Source of the DNA: Porogramme epimiltina
Lineage: Eukaryota; Basidiomycota; Agaricomycetes; Polyporales; Polyporaceae
Direction of reading: 5' to 3'
Assembly: GCA_900155495.1 (NCBI GenBank)
Contig: FTLJ01001055.1
Coordinates: 1-64,000 of the forward strand
Length of the DNA: 64,000 nt
Shown in pieces: positions 47,826 to 59,552 of the stretch. The first letter of the stretch is position 1; every line of letters begins with the position of its first letter. The notes beneath the pieces were generated by a model, which made no database searches, was not told the origin of the DNA, and saw only the letters and a list, made by a program, of their open reading frames with translations. A program made the position numbers and the translations under genes.

Positions 47826-50054
47826 ATGGAATTGAAACTGGTATATCGTGGCCTCCGCCAAGTTTCCGACTGGGCATTACGTTTTTATTCAGATGTCTAT
47901 GTAGATGGCATCGAGAATGTGCCGAGGGACGGCCCCATCATCCTGTGCGTCTGCCCAGTCCCGTCTTCCTGAACGCTTCCCGAAACCTTGCTCTACCGTT
48001 CCTCTCATTATGAGCCATAGTTGTCCAAAGCCTATCGTAGTGTCTGACAGCCTTCATTTGTCATCACCAGAACTTCGTGCCATCACAATGAGATACTTGA
48101 CATTGCTACTCTCGGTGAGCCTCCTTCCCCGTATCCCTCTGCTTCGTCTAACGCATTATCTCCAGCGGTGACTATTCCCCATGGCCGCCCGGTGTGCTTT
48201 TGGGCCAAGTCCACGCTCTTCAAGAATTTCCTTGTCCGCCACATCCTCCTTTCGTCCGGTGCCATCCCTGTCGCGCGCAACCCCAACAGTTCCCCTGGAC
48301 CTTCGTCAGCAGCGCATGGTGACGCCACTACCCCCGCCTCCGTACACAGTACGCTCTTCAGAGAGACGTTCGCGGCGCTGGAACGTGGCGAAGTCATCGG
48401 CGTGTTCCCTGAAGGGACCAGCTACACCGAGCCGGGCATTGCGCAAGTCAAGGACGGCGCCGGTCGCGCCGCGCTCGAGTATGTCCAGTGGGCGCGGGAG
48501 GCGCGTGGCGGTCAACAGGAGGGGAAGAAGCTGCAGATCATGCCGGTGTCGATCGTGTATACGGACAAGTCGCAGTTCCAATCTGCGGTGAGTGGTGTTC
48601 TGCTCGACTTGCGCCGATCGCGTCGAGGACGCGTTGCTGACGTGGCTTGGGATGCAGGTCCGTGTGAGGTGGGGGAAGCCTATCGACGTCGAGAAGTTTG
48701 TGGAAGAGGGACACGCGAAACAGGAGGACGATAAGAGCGGTCTTGTGTCCAAGGAAGCCGTCAAGGCATTGTCCTCTGAGATCGAGAAGCGTATGCTCCA
48801 GTTGACGATCAACGCTCCGGATTGGTGAGTATGCTGCGTACGCTCGGCTTGTGCTCAGCATGCTGAAATTTTATCGTGCAGGGACACGCTTTACACTATT
48901 GAAATGGCTCGTGATATCCTTTGGGCATCTGAGGAGTTGTGGGGGAGTCACTTCGTTTGGATATCACGGAAGTGCGTGTTCTCCCCCCTCGAACTCGCTC
49001 ATTGATTCATATCGGGCCTATACCACCTGCAGCCTCATTTCCCTGTTCTCTGACCCGAACGCTGCACCCACCCAAGCCAAGGCTCGCCAGGCTCTCCTCA
49101 AATATCATGCCCTCCTCTCCTACGCCAACGTCTCTCATTCGTCGCTCAACGCTATCCTCCCTGACATCTCGGTGAAACCGTCACGTCCTCGTGCTCTTTA
49201 CGTCGTCCTCCGCGAAGCCCTCAAGACCGTCCTGCACCCACGCTTTGTCCTCTTCCTCCCCGCACTCCCCTTACACGCCCCGGCGTATCTCACAGGGCTC
49301 CTTGCAGATAAGGTGCTGAGCACAAAAGGCTGGGACGAGACGCGCGCCCAGTTCAAGGCCATCTTCGGTGGGCTCGCCGCAACGGTGGCCTATGGGGCGC
49401 TCGCACGCGTTATCGTCAAGGGGCTTGTCACGAATTCCGTGGGGCCACTGGCATGCGTGAAGGTTCCGCGCCTGCTTGCACCGGCGCTGAGGCTCGTGTG
49501 GACGGCTAGCCGTTGGTTCTTCGATGGACAAACGGGGCGCTTGGGCACGGCCAAGGCAGCCGCTGGTGCGTTTGGTGTCTTCTACTTGACTAGCTTCGTT
49601 GTCTCTCGTTGGCACAACTACTGGGTCGGCTGTGAGTGCATTTAATTCCCGGCTCTCCGCATACACTGACGCTCTTCATGTCACAGCCAACTACACACAA
49701 TTCAAGCGCCTCCTTGCCTCTTTCAAGCTTTTCCTCGGCATCCTTGCACCCACATCAAGCGCGCTCGCTGGGCCCGCTCTTGTGCCATACACGCGCACGC
49801 CCGTCCCGCCTCCAAACCCATACATCAAGCGGCGCCCGGGGTACGACCAAGTGCAGGCCCCTCAGCCCCCTGCGCCTTTCGTAGCCCCGCATCGGCTCGT
49901 GCGTCCGCTCCTTGACGCCCGCGCAGATGCCACCCGCGCGATGTGGACGTTCCTTGTGGACTCAAAATACCTGCACGGGCTTGTCACGGCGCGCATGCGC
50001 GGCGAGGCGTGGATGCAGGTCGGACCGGCGAAGCGGCACGAGCTCGTCCCATAG
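47826..50054 (+). CDS. SCT1: Glycerol-3-phosphate/DHAP acyltransferase (Sct1/Gpt2 type)
   Basis: ER enzyme for the first acylation of glycerol-3-phosphate or dihydroxyacetone phosphate in glycerolipid synthesis. ATG 47826 opens MELKLVYRGLRQVSDWALRF. The first introns lead to HHNEILDIATLS, the HX4D catalytic motif of the PlsC family. IPHGRPVCFWAKSTLFKN, VRHILLSSGAIPVARNPNS and VIGVFPEGTSYTEPGIAQVK (motif FPEGTS) follow, then the conserved QIMPVSIVYTDKSQFQSAV. Later exons give PDWDTLYTIEMARDILWAS, FSDPNAAPTQAKARQAL and hydrophobic segments (VLFLPALPLHAPAYLTGLL; GVFYLTSFVVSRWHNYW). The end is TARMRGEAWMQVGPAKRHEL. About 650 residues in eight or so exons; some inner joins are uncertain. No disabling change seen. 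Confidence 0.88.
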
Positions 50055-50288
50055 GCTGGATTCTTCTGGAGGCGATCCAGCCTGTTGTGCGTATTTTGAT
50101 CCATGTCCATGTGGAGTTTCTGGTCAGGTGTTTGGGAACTTCGTTTCTTTGCATTATACATTCCTGGACATGCATGAACGACCTGTCGTCTCTGTAGACC
50201 TCGTGTTAGGAATACCATCTTCGGGACGTCTCAAATCCATCGCAGCGGTCTTTCTTTAACATCATAATACATCATTGGGATATCCGAG

Positions 50289-50542
50289 CTAGTGCGTAAA
50301 GCGTGAAGTAACGTATGGCGTGCGTACATAATTCGCGTAAAAGTCTCCGAGGTCAGGAGGCGCGACCGGACGTGGGTACTCGTACAGGGGTATCATCGTC
50401 CAGTCGACCACGGGACCAGGGACGGTCGTAATCGTCAAGTGAAGGTACAACGAGGTGCTGTGAAGCACGAACGTGGTATGGGAGCGTGGGGGATAACGTA
50501 CTCTTGAACAAGCAGGATGAACTGGCGGGCTAGGAAGGACAT
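50289..50542 (-). CDS. Probable 69-residue microprotein, unidentified
   Basis: ATG 50542 reads MSFLARQFILLVQ, then a GTACGT donor; a 44-bp intron (50458-50501) ends in CACAG. The frame continues TSLYLHLTITTVPGPVVDWT, MIPLYEYPRPVAPPDLGDFY and ANYVRTPYVTSRFTH before TAG. Both exons have strongly protein-like composition and the splice keeps frame, but the intron is at the short end for a basidiomycete. The N-terminus is hydrophobic, perhaps a membrane or signal segment. No prenylation motif ends it, so it is not a mating pheromone. It lies between convergent 3' ends of the acyltransferase and RING genes. Confidence 0.45.
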
Positions 50543-50947
50543 TATAGTCATTACAACGTGGGATTAGTTGTGTGGGTGCAAGAAGCGGACGCGGATGTGG
50601 ATGTGGATTGCGGTCAGTGACGAGGAGGACTACGGCGTGGGTGGGTGGCTACAACGATGTTTGGGTTTGTATTTCTAGTAACTGTGCGACTGGAGGAGCA
50701 AGAGAGCCGGAGTAGATGAGGACAGCAAGCTAGCAGGGGTAGTAAACAAAGCACCAGGGAAAAGTGATCCGGAGAAATAAATAGGCATAGTTGAAGACAC
50801 CAAAGGAAATAACGAGACGGAGGGGGAAAGTCTAATGTAACACCGAGAGCAATAGGTTAGCGGGGAATTACGAAGTGTTTTTAGGCGCGCTCGTCTGTCC
50901 TACAATCAGCGCAGGACTCAGACGAGAGACCCAAGGCGCAGGATCAG
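50543..50947. other. Intergenic, no supported gene
   Basis: AG-rich spacer, probably promoter of the microprotein gene and 3' UTR of the RING gene. Confidence 0.4.
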
Positions 50948-53900
50948 CTACCGGCCGCTCCTCGCGTTCCATGCGCTCCCGAATAGGCTCGAGCGTCGGC
51001 CAGTCATGGGACGTGGAGCGTGAATGCCTGCAGCCTCCTCTCCGGTCGCGGTAACTGCCGCCGTGTTGTTCTCCGGGCCAAAGTTGAGCAGGAGCGAGCC
51101 CAGGCTTCCCGGGACGGCGTTGAGAGCCTCTGCCCCGTTAAGGGTGCGAGGTACGGACTCGTGGCTCTTCTGCGACGTCTGAGACCGAGATTGAGGTCGG
51201 TACGGCCCATTCGAGGACGCGGAAGCGTAGGGTTGCATATCCGCTGGGGTGGCCCTCCAAGGGGGTGCGGGCTCCTCCTTCTCGGGTACGGTGGCAGGGA
51301 AGACGGCAGTGGAGCCACGGCGGGAGCGGCGACGGTCCCGGTCCCGGTCGGACGAGCGGTACGAGCTCGAGGTGCTGGAGCTATGGGCGCTGTGAGAGCT
51401 CTGTGCGCTGTGAACGCTGTAGTGGCTGAATGAACTCGACGTGCTCTCAGCATGCGAGCGAGACGACATGCCACTACGGGGGCGGGACTGGGCCGGTTGG
51501 GAAGCGTCGGGAGGAGATGGGATGTTGGACGGGCGGACGCTGGCATAATTGGTGGCCGGGCGGGAGCTGTAGAGCGCGACGCCCGTGCGCGGACCGATCA
51601 TAGCCTCATCAGGGTCACCACTGGACATGGAAAGGTGACGGGAATGGTGGGTGGATGGCCGTGAGCTGCGAGAGGCATCGCGTTGGGAGCTCCTCTCGGA
51701 CTGCCTTTCCTGCGACTGCGATAGCTGCATGAGGGACCGGTTGACCTCCTCTAGATCCCGTAGGCTAGTGATAGCCTGTCCAGAGGGAGGGGCATTCGAT
51801 TCCAAGATGAATTCAGGCATCTCTACATCCCAGTCGCGTGAGGCATCGGTATGGCCGGAAATAGATGCGTTATCCCTGTACGGCTGTGATCGGCTGTGAC
51901 GAGGGGTGACGGCGTCGGTGAGGACGACGGGACCTCCGTTAAGATCTCCAATGGGGAGCTCGTCTAGCGACTCATAAGGGAGCGGGAAGGGGTGGGGCTC
52001 CGGTAGATTCTGGATATTGCCCAGATTATTGAGGCTCGAGTTCCTTGTTGACGGCACCGGAATGGATCCCCACGTAGAGGCCGGCGAGGGTTCAGGGCCG
52101 GTGTGCCCGAACGTTGCAGGACCCAAAGACTCGCGGGGTTCGGGAAGGGAAGTGAGGCTGAGACCAAGCGGGTCCGACGCAGATCGAGACCCGCCGGATC
52201 GCGAGCTACCTGCGGGAGGGGCATGTAGGATGTTAACTCCACTAATTGACACGTTGGAGCTGTTCGCCGTGACAGTTCGGTCTAGTGCACCGGACGGGTT
52301 GCGGAATAGCGTCGAGACTGCCGTAGACGACCCAGGTAGAGAGTCATACTGACTTGGGCGGCGGACGGCACCCGTGCTTGGGCCTGCGGTGGGGACCTCG
52401 GGAACCCCAGTCAGCTGAAGGGGGTTCGGCCCCGGGGAGGCTCCGTTCCGGACCTGGCGCCAGTCGTCGTCCACTTCGGACGGCTCCTTCGCGATGACGT
52501 ACGAATGGCGGCTCTCGGTGCCGCGTGCACGCACGGGCAGCTTCGCAGCTTGCTCCTCGGGAATCCACGTGATACCAATGTTAGGTACAAACGCGGCCAC
52601 GTAACCCTCCTGGTGGGCGGGGCCGGGGCGCCAGTCCATCGGAGATCGACCGGACACGGAGACATCCGGTGGAGAAACGCGACGGATGGAGCCAGTGTCC
52701 GCGGCGGCGCGAGGAACTACTGGCATTGACGGCGGAGGTGGTGGTATAACCGGTGGAAGAGTAGATGACCCAGCTGAAGTCATGTTCAGAGGATTCGTTG
52801 ATCTCCCGATTATAGACTCCAGCGGAACTTCGTTCGGAAGGATTTCATGCGGCTCGTCAGGCGGCCCGACCCAAACGCAAGGCGAGCCGGGTTTAGGGGC
52901 GTACTGCTGAAGATGAGGAGGCCAATGGATGGTGGCATTTCCGAGGGGAACAACTTGGGGAGTGTTAAGGACGTTGAACAGGGGGCCGCGTGGAGTACTC
53001 TCTTCGATGTCGAGGCGCGGGGGAACAACCTTTCGGGAGGGAGGCGCACCAGGCACTACAAGATGAGACCGCCGTTTCTGTTCTGGGCGAGGTTCGGGTG
53101 CAACCGCGGCCGACCTGTTCCTGGGTTGCTGTGACTCATGCGGTGGGAGAGGGTCGCCTGCGAAATGGACCGAGGCACCGCGGGATCGCGAGCTGCCCGA
53201 GCTACCAGAGCTGCTCCGTGACTGAGACGTCAGTGCGACTGGGTACGCCGGAGCGGGTTGCGATGGCGGGGATCCCAACCCCAGTGAAGCGACACCTATT
53301 TGCGAGGAGCGTGAGTTGGCGAGGGCGTGCTCGCGCCCAAGATTGGTCACGAGCGGGATAATTTCCGGAGGACGTGGGAGGGGGTTCGGGGACGTCGTGT
53401 ACCGATCTAGTTCCGTCTGGATACGGTCCTTCTCGCCTCGGAGGGCGGCGAGGTCAGCTTCAGCTTTGGCGACCTGTAAGTCGGAGGGCGCGACTGGTCA
53501 GTCTCCGTCGTAGTCCTACCATAAGCGCATATAATCACCTTACTAATGACGGGGACGGTGTGTCAGTCGTCACATGCTGAGAGTGTGATTTGCAAGAGAG
53601 CACTCACGCCTCGTATTCCGCCCTGATCTTTTCCTGTTCAAGGAGAATATTCTGCTCGACGACCCTAGCGATGTCAAGCTCATTCTGTTTGACGTGAGCA
53701 TGCCGCTCGTGAGTCGCGCGCAACGTCTCGATGGTCTGGTCGTCGATAGTCTTCTGCATCTGCAGCGCCTTGTACTGGTGCAGCGCAGTGATGGCATTGC
53801 GCAATGGTTGATGCTAAAGCGGGAAATGCGCGTGGTTCGACTTGTCAGCTCGGGCGGTCCCACGATGCCGCAAGAGCGGAGACAGCAGTAGTGGTCTGAG

Positions 53901-54361
53901 GACGAACGTACCGTAGAGCTCGTACGCTGCGATAACCACGCCATGACCTCCTCGACGAGCGCGTTGACGTCCGCTTGCTCTGCGCCCTCCGTAAAGAGCA
54001 TACCCGCTCGGCACATGAACTCGCTTTCTTCAGCCGCGCTACCCGCGAGGGCCGTGCCTTCCGTCGGGGGCCTGTCGACGTGCAGCTTCTTGATGCGCTC
54101 CGGGTTGAATGCCTTACGGCACAGCGGGCAGTTGCTCGGGCTTACGGTACGCAGGCAGCTGCTCGGCGACCAGGGAATAGTACGCGAAGATGGGAAATCA
54201 TTAGCCAGCCTCGCAGGCGCGCACAGCAGGCGGAAAGCTAGGACGCACCCATGACAGAAGACGTGTCCACACTGGATCGCATGCGGCGTTTTTGTGGGTG
54301 TGGACCAGGTGTACGGGTCAAGGCAGACGTCGCACTGGGAGGAGGGGTGGACGATGAGCAT
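50948..54361 (-). CDS. RING-finger protein with coiled coil and long disordered tail (paralogue 2 of 3)
   Basis: Probable E3 ubiquitin ligase. ATG 54361 reads MLIVHPSSQCDVCLDPY, then IQCGHVFCHG, an intron, and CLRTVSPSNCPLCRKAF, completing a C3HC4 RING. NPERIKKLHVDRPPTEG follows. The next exon starts HQPLRNAITALHQYKALQMQ, followed by a coiled coil (ELDIARVVEQNILLEQEKIR) and VAKAEADLAALRGEKDRIQ. A single 3' exon then encodes about 800 residues rich in Ser, Pro, Arg and Gly, ending SLFGSAWNARSGR. Within the tail, ITWIPEEQAAKLPVRARGTE and PKPGSPCVWVGPPDEPHEIL look less disordered. The RING intron sits at the same place and phase as in the 59.6-61.7 kb paralogue. No defect seen. Confidence 0.85.
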
Positions 54362-54942
54362 CGCTGCTCTCTCTAGCCTCTGCAGGCCGAGTGTGCGGCT
54401 GAGTGCGTCGAGAGGGCGTGTGTTTTTGTCTAGGGGTGGATATGCGGGTGAGAGGGGAGGGAAGAGAGTGTATGTGGATTTTGTGCGCGCCCACTGGACG
54501 AGAGGCCATCACAACAAGCCAACACTGCCACCCATTTCGGGAAGGTGCGGTGCGGGTTTCTGCCTCCGCCTCCAAGTCCGACGGGAAGCTGGAATTCGCG
54601 CGGACAAATCATGGATGTCCAGTTGGCATCCTGGAGAAACAGAAGCAGCCAGCTGAGGAAACACGACTAGGGCGGACTAGGTTTCCAAGACGGATAATCC
54701 GGATACCCAACCCAGGGGTGCGTGGCGTAGGAGGCGTTATGGCGCGCGCTCTCGACGGAATCTAAAAGTCAAGATGATCGGGGCAAAGATAGACAGGTAG
54801 AATACACGTGGAATGGAGCTAGCATAGTAGTAAAGGCATCAAGTACGGTAACAAAAGGCCGCAGAGAGGCGGGAACAACGAGGGAAAGTGACAGGGACAG
54901 CAGGTGCCTCGCAGGTGTCTATGTATATACCCATCGGCACGA
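54362..54942. other. Intergenic: RING gene promoter and VAMP7 3' flank
   Basis: No supported gene; the short overlapping frames have no domains. Confidence 0.45.
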
Positions 54943-55838
54943 CTACTTTGAACCGCAGTGGTTCAACCCCGCGCCGCAGAACTGAGCCATAAGAATCCAC
55001 AGAAGAACCTATATAGGGGGCCCGATCAGCCACGACGAAGTCGCCCGAGATGAATACACGGATGAACTTACCAGGCCCACGACCACGCTCAGCGCCAGGA
55101 TCCGCGTGTTCTTCCACCACATGCTGCGCCGCACATTCCTGGCGCCTCGCCTGAAAGCCGTGGCCTGACTGGCCATCGTGTCCGTCTTATCTACGAGCAG
55201 CTCGATGCGCTCCCCACGGGAAAGGATCTGCTCCACGTTTTGCACCATGATGTCCTTCACTTGAGCAAGCTCTGTCTGGGCGCGGGTGAGCTCGTCCGTC
55301 GGGGGGTTGGTGTTGTATTGGGTCATCAGCTGCGCAATTACAGGCCCGAATGTGCCTTGTTGCGAGTAGGCTGGAGGGTCGGAGACGGATGAGGACGACG
55401 CGGAAGGGAGGGACGTGAACTTTTGTTGTAGCTCAGCAAGGAAAGTGAAAGGCATTCGTCTAACACAAGCTCATTAGAGGAAGGACTGAAGCGTGAGTCT
55501 AGATAACGCACCGTCCAGCTGCATCCTCTGCCATAACCAAGTACGTGAATCCGCCTTCCGACACATAATGGAATAGATACTGTTCCCAGACGTAAGTAAG
55601 CTTGCTATTATTGGGTGGAATCTTGGACAGAATTGTCTGTGTCGCTAGTATGTGGATAATTGACCGGTCGGTATGCCTCTAGAGTAAGAGAAGAGGGTCT
55701 ACGCACCTTGGGAGAAGTCCCGTTGACCCCCCTGGTGTTCCGCCAAGATGGTGGATCCCCTAGCTACGAGTGCATGAATCTAAGTCATGTATTCAGTACA
55801 ATGCCGACTTTATGGATCGAGTTTCTCACTAGAGACAT
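54943..55838 (-). CDS. Longin R-SNARE, VAMP7 type
   Basis: Vesicle R-SNARE for fusion at the vacuole/late endosome. Five exons join in frame. MSL at 55838 is followed by an intron, then IHALVARGSTILAEHQGGQR and DFSQ. TILSKIPPNNSKLTYVWEQY, LFHYVSEGGFTYLVMAED and RRMPFTFLAELQQKF complete the longin domain. The SNARE helix has LTRAQTELAQVKDIMVQNVE and QILSRGERIELLVDKTD with the zero-layer Arg, then FRRGARNVRRSMWWKN. The membrane anchor ILALSVVVGL continues over the last intron as VLLWILMAQFCGAG and a short tail NHCGSK. About 220 residues, as in other VAMP7 proteins. Head-to-head with SEC61 beta, 330 bp apart. Confidence 0.93.
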
Positions 55839-56168
55839 AGTGGGGCGTGCGGGGGGTCTCAAGATCGTAGAAGTGAAGAGAGGGCTTGGAGCCGGACACT
55901 GCGCCTCCACCGCCGCCGCATTCCGAGGCCGCCTACCGCCCGTTACCAAGTGCGTCAGCGTCACAGGGGCACCGCCAGAATAACGTGATGTGACTGTCAT
56001 GTCACACCACCGTTACTGCTGTAAGTTCCACGTGGACAGGGCGACATACTCACGAGCCCGCTGAGGTGGAGGTGCCAGCACACGTTCACTTCTCCACCCA
56101 CCGCCGCCATGGTATGTCGTCCCCCTCGATCGTCCTGAGTCTCGTCATTGACAGTGTACCCTCCGAAC
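55839..56168. promoter_or_regulatory. Shared divergent promoter of VAMP7 and SEC61 beta
   Basis: A 330-bp region between the two start codons; it must hold both promoters and 5' UTRs. An ATG at 56109 is followed by a GTATGT donor but is not in frame with SEC61 beta, so it is probably 5' UTR. Confidence 0.4.
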
Positions 56169-56624
56169 ATGCAGTCCGACTCTGAATCCGCTCGCTCGAC
56201 CAAGTCTTCCACCTCCGTGGCGAAGCCCCCTGGTGCACAAATTAGGTGCGCAAGACTGTGTTGCGGTGGCTGAAGCAAAATCCCAATGCTAACCCCCTTC
56301 CCCCATTCCAGGCGGAAAGCGACTGGTTCGCAGGTCTCCAAGCCCAACTCCACGCGTGCGGCGGGTGCCGGCGGTTCGTCCAACACCATGCTTAAGCTTT
56401 ACACGGATGATTCACCAGGCCTCCGGGTGTGAGTATCTTCCACTACCTTTCCCGACACACCTCTACCACAGCACCTCTGTTTCCTAATCTGCTTCTGATA
56501 ATCTTCTATTACTCACACTTTTCCTAGTGACCCATTCATCGTCCTCGTCCTCTCCCTCTCCTTCATTGCCTCCATCTTCTTCCTCCACATCTCCGCCAAG
56601 GTTATCCGCGCCTTCACCAAGTAA
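56169..56624 (+). CDS. SBH1: SEC61 beta subunit of the ER translocon
   Basis: Small tail-anchored subunit of the Sec61 protein-conducting channel. Three exons: MQSDSESARSTKSSTSVAKP then PGAQI, next RKATGSQVSKPNSTRAAGAG with GSSNTMLKLYTDDSPGLRV, and last DPFIVLVLSLSFIASIFFLH with ISAKVIRAFTK. The AGAGGSSNTMLKLYTDDSPG block is the nearly invariant Sec61 beta signature, and the C-terminal helix is the membrane anchor. About 96 residues, as expected. Confidence 0.95.
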
Positions 56625-59552
56625 ACCGCACCATTCAAGGACGGCTTCACACATTTGGGACGATTGGAGCACATCTCGCCGAGTACTTGCAGACAGCAGG
56701 AGGGTCGGGTCGGGCCACGTGTGGTGGATACCCCTCCCCTATCATGCGCAGAGGGGACCTGGTACGACGCGCTGTTGTATCAAAAACGCTCTCATGGGTG
56801 TTGCGTACTATCTATATTATTACGACCTCGCGTTGCCTAATGGTGAGCATTATTACCCATAAAGCCGTGTGCACAATATCTTCACCCGACTACATACCCA
56901 CAATTTGTGGAAGGAGCAGGACTGAATACTGCCGACTCGACTTCTTGCACTTCCCCAACCCCATACCTTGTGCTCTTGCACCCTAAACGGCCTGTCCATA
57001 GAGTCAGCGAGTGCAGGTTCTGTCTTCTGTCATATGGGAGTTGCCCGACAGGAACACGGGGCACACATGCATCCATATGCCATGTACGACCAATGTGCCT
57101 GCAGGGCGTCATGACAGGTCCGCTCTCGGTTTCCTACACCACTCCCGGTGTTCGAACTATTCACACTCTATCGCACATTCCCCTCACAGCGCGCCCCATG
57201 TTTAGAAGCCCAGAAGCTGTGCCTTCTAGCCACTAGCGATAGGCCTCGCAGTGTTGAGGGAGCGCTCTCCAGAAACAACCTCTGAAGTCTAAATACGCGC
57301 ACATTGCCATCACTCAATGCTACGTGGCCAAAATGGTTGGATCCTCGGGCGCGTCTGGCTCGGCACATACTATACAGACATCGCCCGACGCTCTCTCCGG
57401 AGGAGTTCTAGCAGCGTACACCCCGGGATGCGGCCCATACCCCAAGGATCGCCTCCACTCCAAACGGTCCACGACACTACGCCCAGACGCCGACTGTTCT
57501 CGTCTGCGACACGTTGAAGGGTCCCTTCCCGCTTCTCTCCTCCCTCCCGCGGCAGTATTTCCTCGCGCGCGCCCCCTGCCCATCGTTCGCGAAGGTTCGA
57601 ACCTGCTGCGCACACGTTGCGTCATCTTCCCCTCGCTCTCGGACAGGAGAGTCGTCCTTCCGTTTCCGCGTCCGCGTCCCCGCGCGCGGGCCTCAAGGGA
57701 GATGAAACCTAAAAAGCCCGAGGGAGCGCACCCTCGAGCCTCATGGCTCGCGTACGACAGGCGCGGCAAACGACGCCCCACCTTCTTCCGCCTTCGATTT
57801 ATTCCACCGTTCTCACTCGCCCCCCTCCTCCGTTCATTATGCTCCCCCGATCGCGCGCCAAGCGACCATCGCCCGACCCGGGCGGGCGGAAGCCCGCGCG
57901 CGAAGACCCAGGCCTCGCGGCGGGGCGCGCGCCCTCGGGCGACGCCTCGCGGCCTGGAATCGCGACGCCGAAAAGCCAGAAAACGCGGCCTCCGCTCGCC
58001 CGTGGCGCGCGCGGCCAGGGCCCAATCCGCCGCGAGCCCGTCGCGTCGCGGGGCGGCGGCGGTGCGCGCGGCGCCTGGCCACAGGGCCCACCATGCGACG
58101 TACACGCCGTTCGCCGCCAGGCCCCTTTTCCCCGCCTTCCTTTTTTCCCGCAGGGCGCTGCGCGCGCGAAGTCTGTTCGAGGCGCCCGTTCCCCGCGGGC
58201 CTTCGCGCACGCGCCTGGCCAGACCCCTCGTACGGAACTGCAGCCTGCAGTGCGAGCGAGGCGGCGAAGGCGCGGTGCTGTCAAACCTCGACTACATGCT
58301 GCCAGTCGCGGCCTTGCGCGGGTTCCGATCGCTGCGTGGGGGGCCCTCGTACAGTCTCGAAGACCTAAACGGTGCAAGCGCCTGGCCACACGCAAGGTGT
58401 TCTCGAGCGCGCTCTTCGCTCTTCGCGCCTCGCCGTGTCGTCGCTCAGGACCCGCCCCCCTCGCGGCCGTCCAAAGAGCGCGCGCGCGCTCTCACAGCTA
58501 TACACCGGCTATCGCGAAATAGGCTCGCACACAGGGTGCACCAGCGGTGCCGCGGCAGCAGCGAAGTTCGCGGGGAAGTCGGGAACCATGGGTCAGTGGA
58601 TCAGTGTGGCCAGGGTAGGGGCAGAGGGTGCTGTATCCGGCATGCAGCGTGTGGCCGCGGGATCATGCGTCATAGGTCATGCGTCATGCGTGCGGTCGTG
58701 GAAAGCCATTAATTCCGTGCGGTAGGGTGTACAAGCTGCTACTACGAGGCGGGACAGGTGTATCGTACAACAAGAGGCCACGCGCGTGTGTGCCTGCGGG
58801 CATCAGACCAATGCGTGATCCGTAAAATGTCATGGATAGGTGCAGGGCACCGTACAAGTACACGAATGCTAAGTGTGTCCGAGGTGATTGCAGATGCAAA
58901 GAGGAGACCGAGATGCGCGCCGTGAGAGGTCGTGAGGGAGAGAAGCAGGGGCGGAAGCTGATCGAAAAGGTGGTGGTGCTTCGGGCATACTGGAGACGGG
59001 TAAATGCTGTGAATGGGAGGGTCGGGGTGAGAAGATGAAGAGGGGATAGGGAGGGAGCATGCGCGTATAGATAGTATACATCGAGAGCGCGGGACCCATC
59101 AAGGGGCTCCGTCGCTCGGGTGTCGTGCTGGCTCATACCTCGGCTGTGGCGATGTATAAGGGGATAACGGAGAAACACAGATCACGGAGAGCGTCGAGTG
59201 GGGAAGGATGTCGCGCCAGTCTTCATCGGCCTCACGCGCGTCCTCGCCGTCTGTGGATCGAGACTTGACGATAAGATCGAGAAACTGATCCAGAAACGAA
59301 AAGCGGAGTGGGGGAAGGACGGAGAGCTACTACCAGGGAAGCCCCACCAATAATTTAGATGACACGAGGCCGCGGGGCCGTCGTGCCTGTCTAGCGTCAG
59401 CTAGCACACTTTGTTCGCCGCCCAGACGGGTACCTGTGCAGCGGGTGTGGCCAGCGAACACCGGAATGGGCACACGGCCTCCACACCTCTATGCGGGAAA
59501 GAGAAGTTGACGGAACCGGAAGGAGTCGAACGCCGCCGCCCCCGCTCCGCGA
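56625..59552. other. Intergenic, with a GC-rich core; no supported gene
   Basis: 57.5-58.6 kb is very GC-rich and carries long overlapping frames on both strands (57324-58712 plus; 57320-58210 minus), both Arg/Ala/Pro-rich with no domain and not convincing as protein. 56.6-57.3 and 58.7-59.5 kb hold short frames only. Confidence 0.45.

Noticed and set aside
57590..57605. GGTTCGAACC as the T-arm (B box) of a tRNA
   Set aside because: No A box or cloverleaf could be built around it. Other GTTCGA sites in the window also failed.
57324..58712. 462-codon plus-strand frame as a gene
   Set aside because: Composition follows local GC, the opposite strand is equally open, and no domain or splice pattern is visible.
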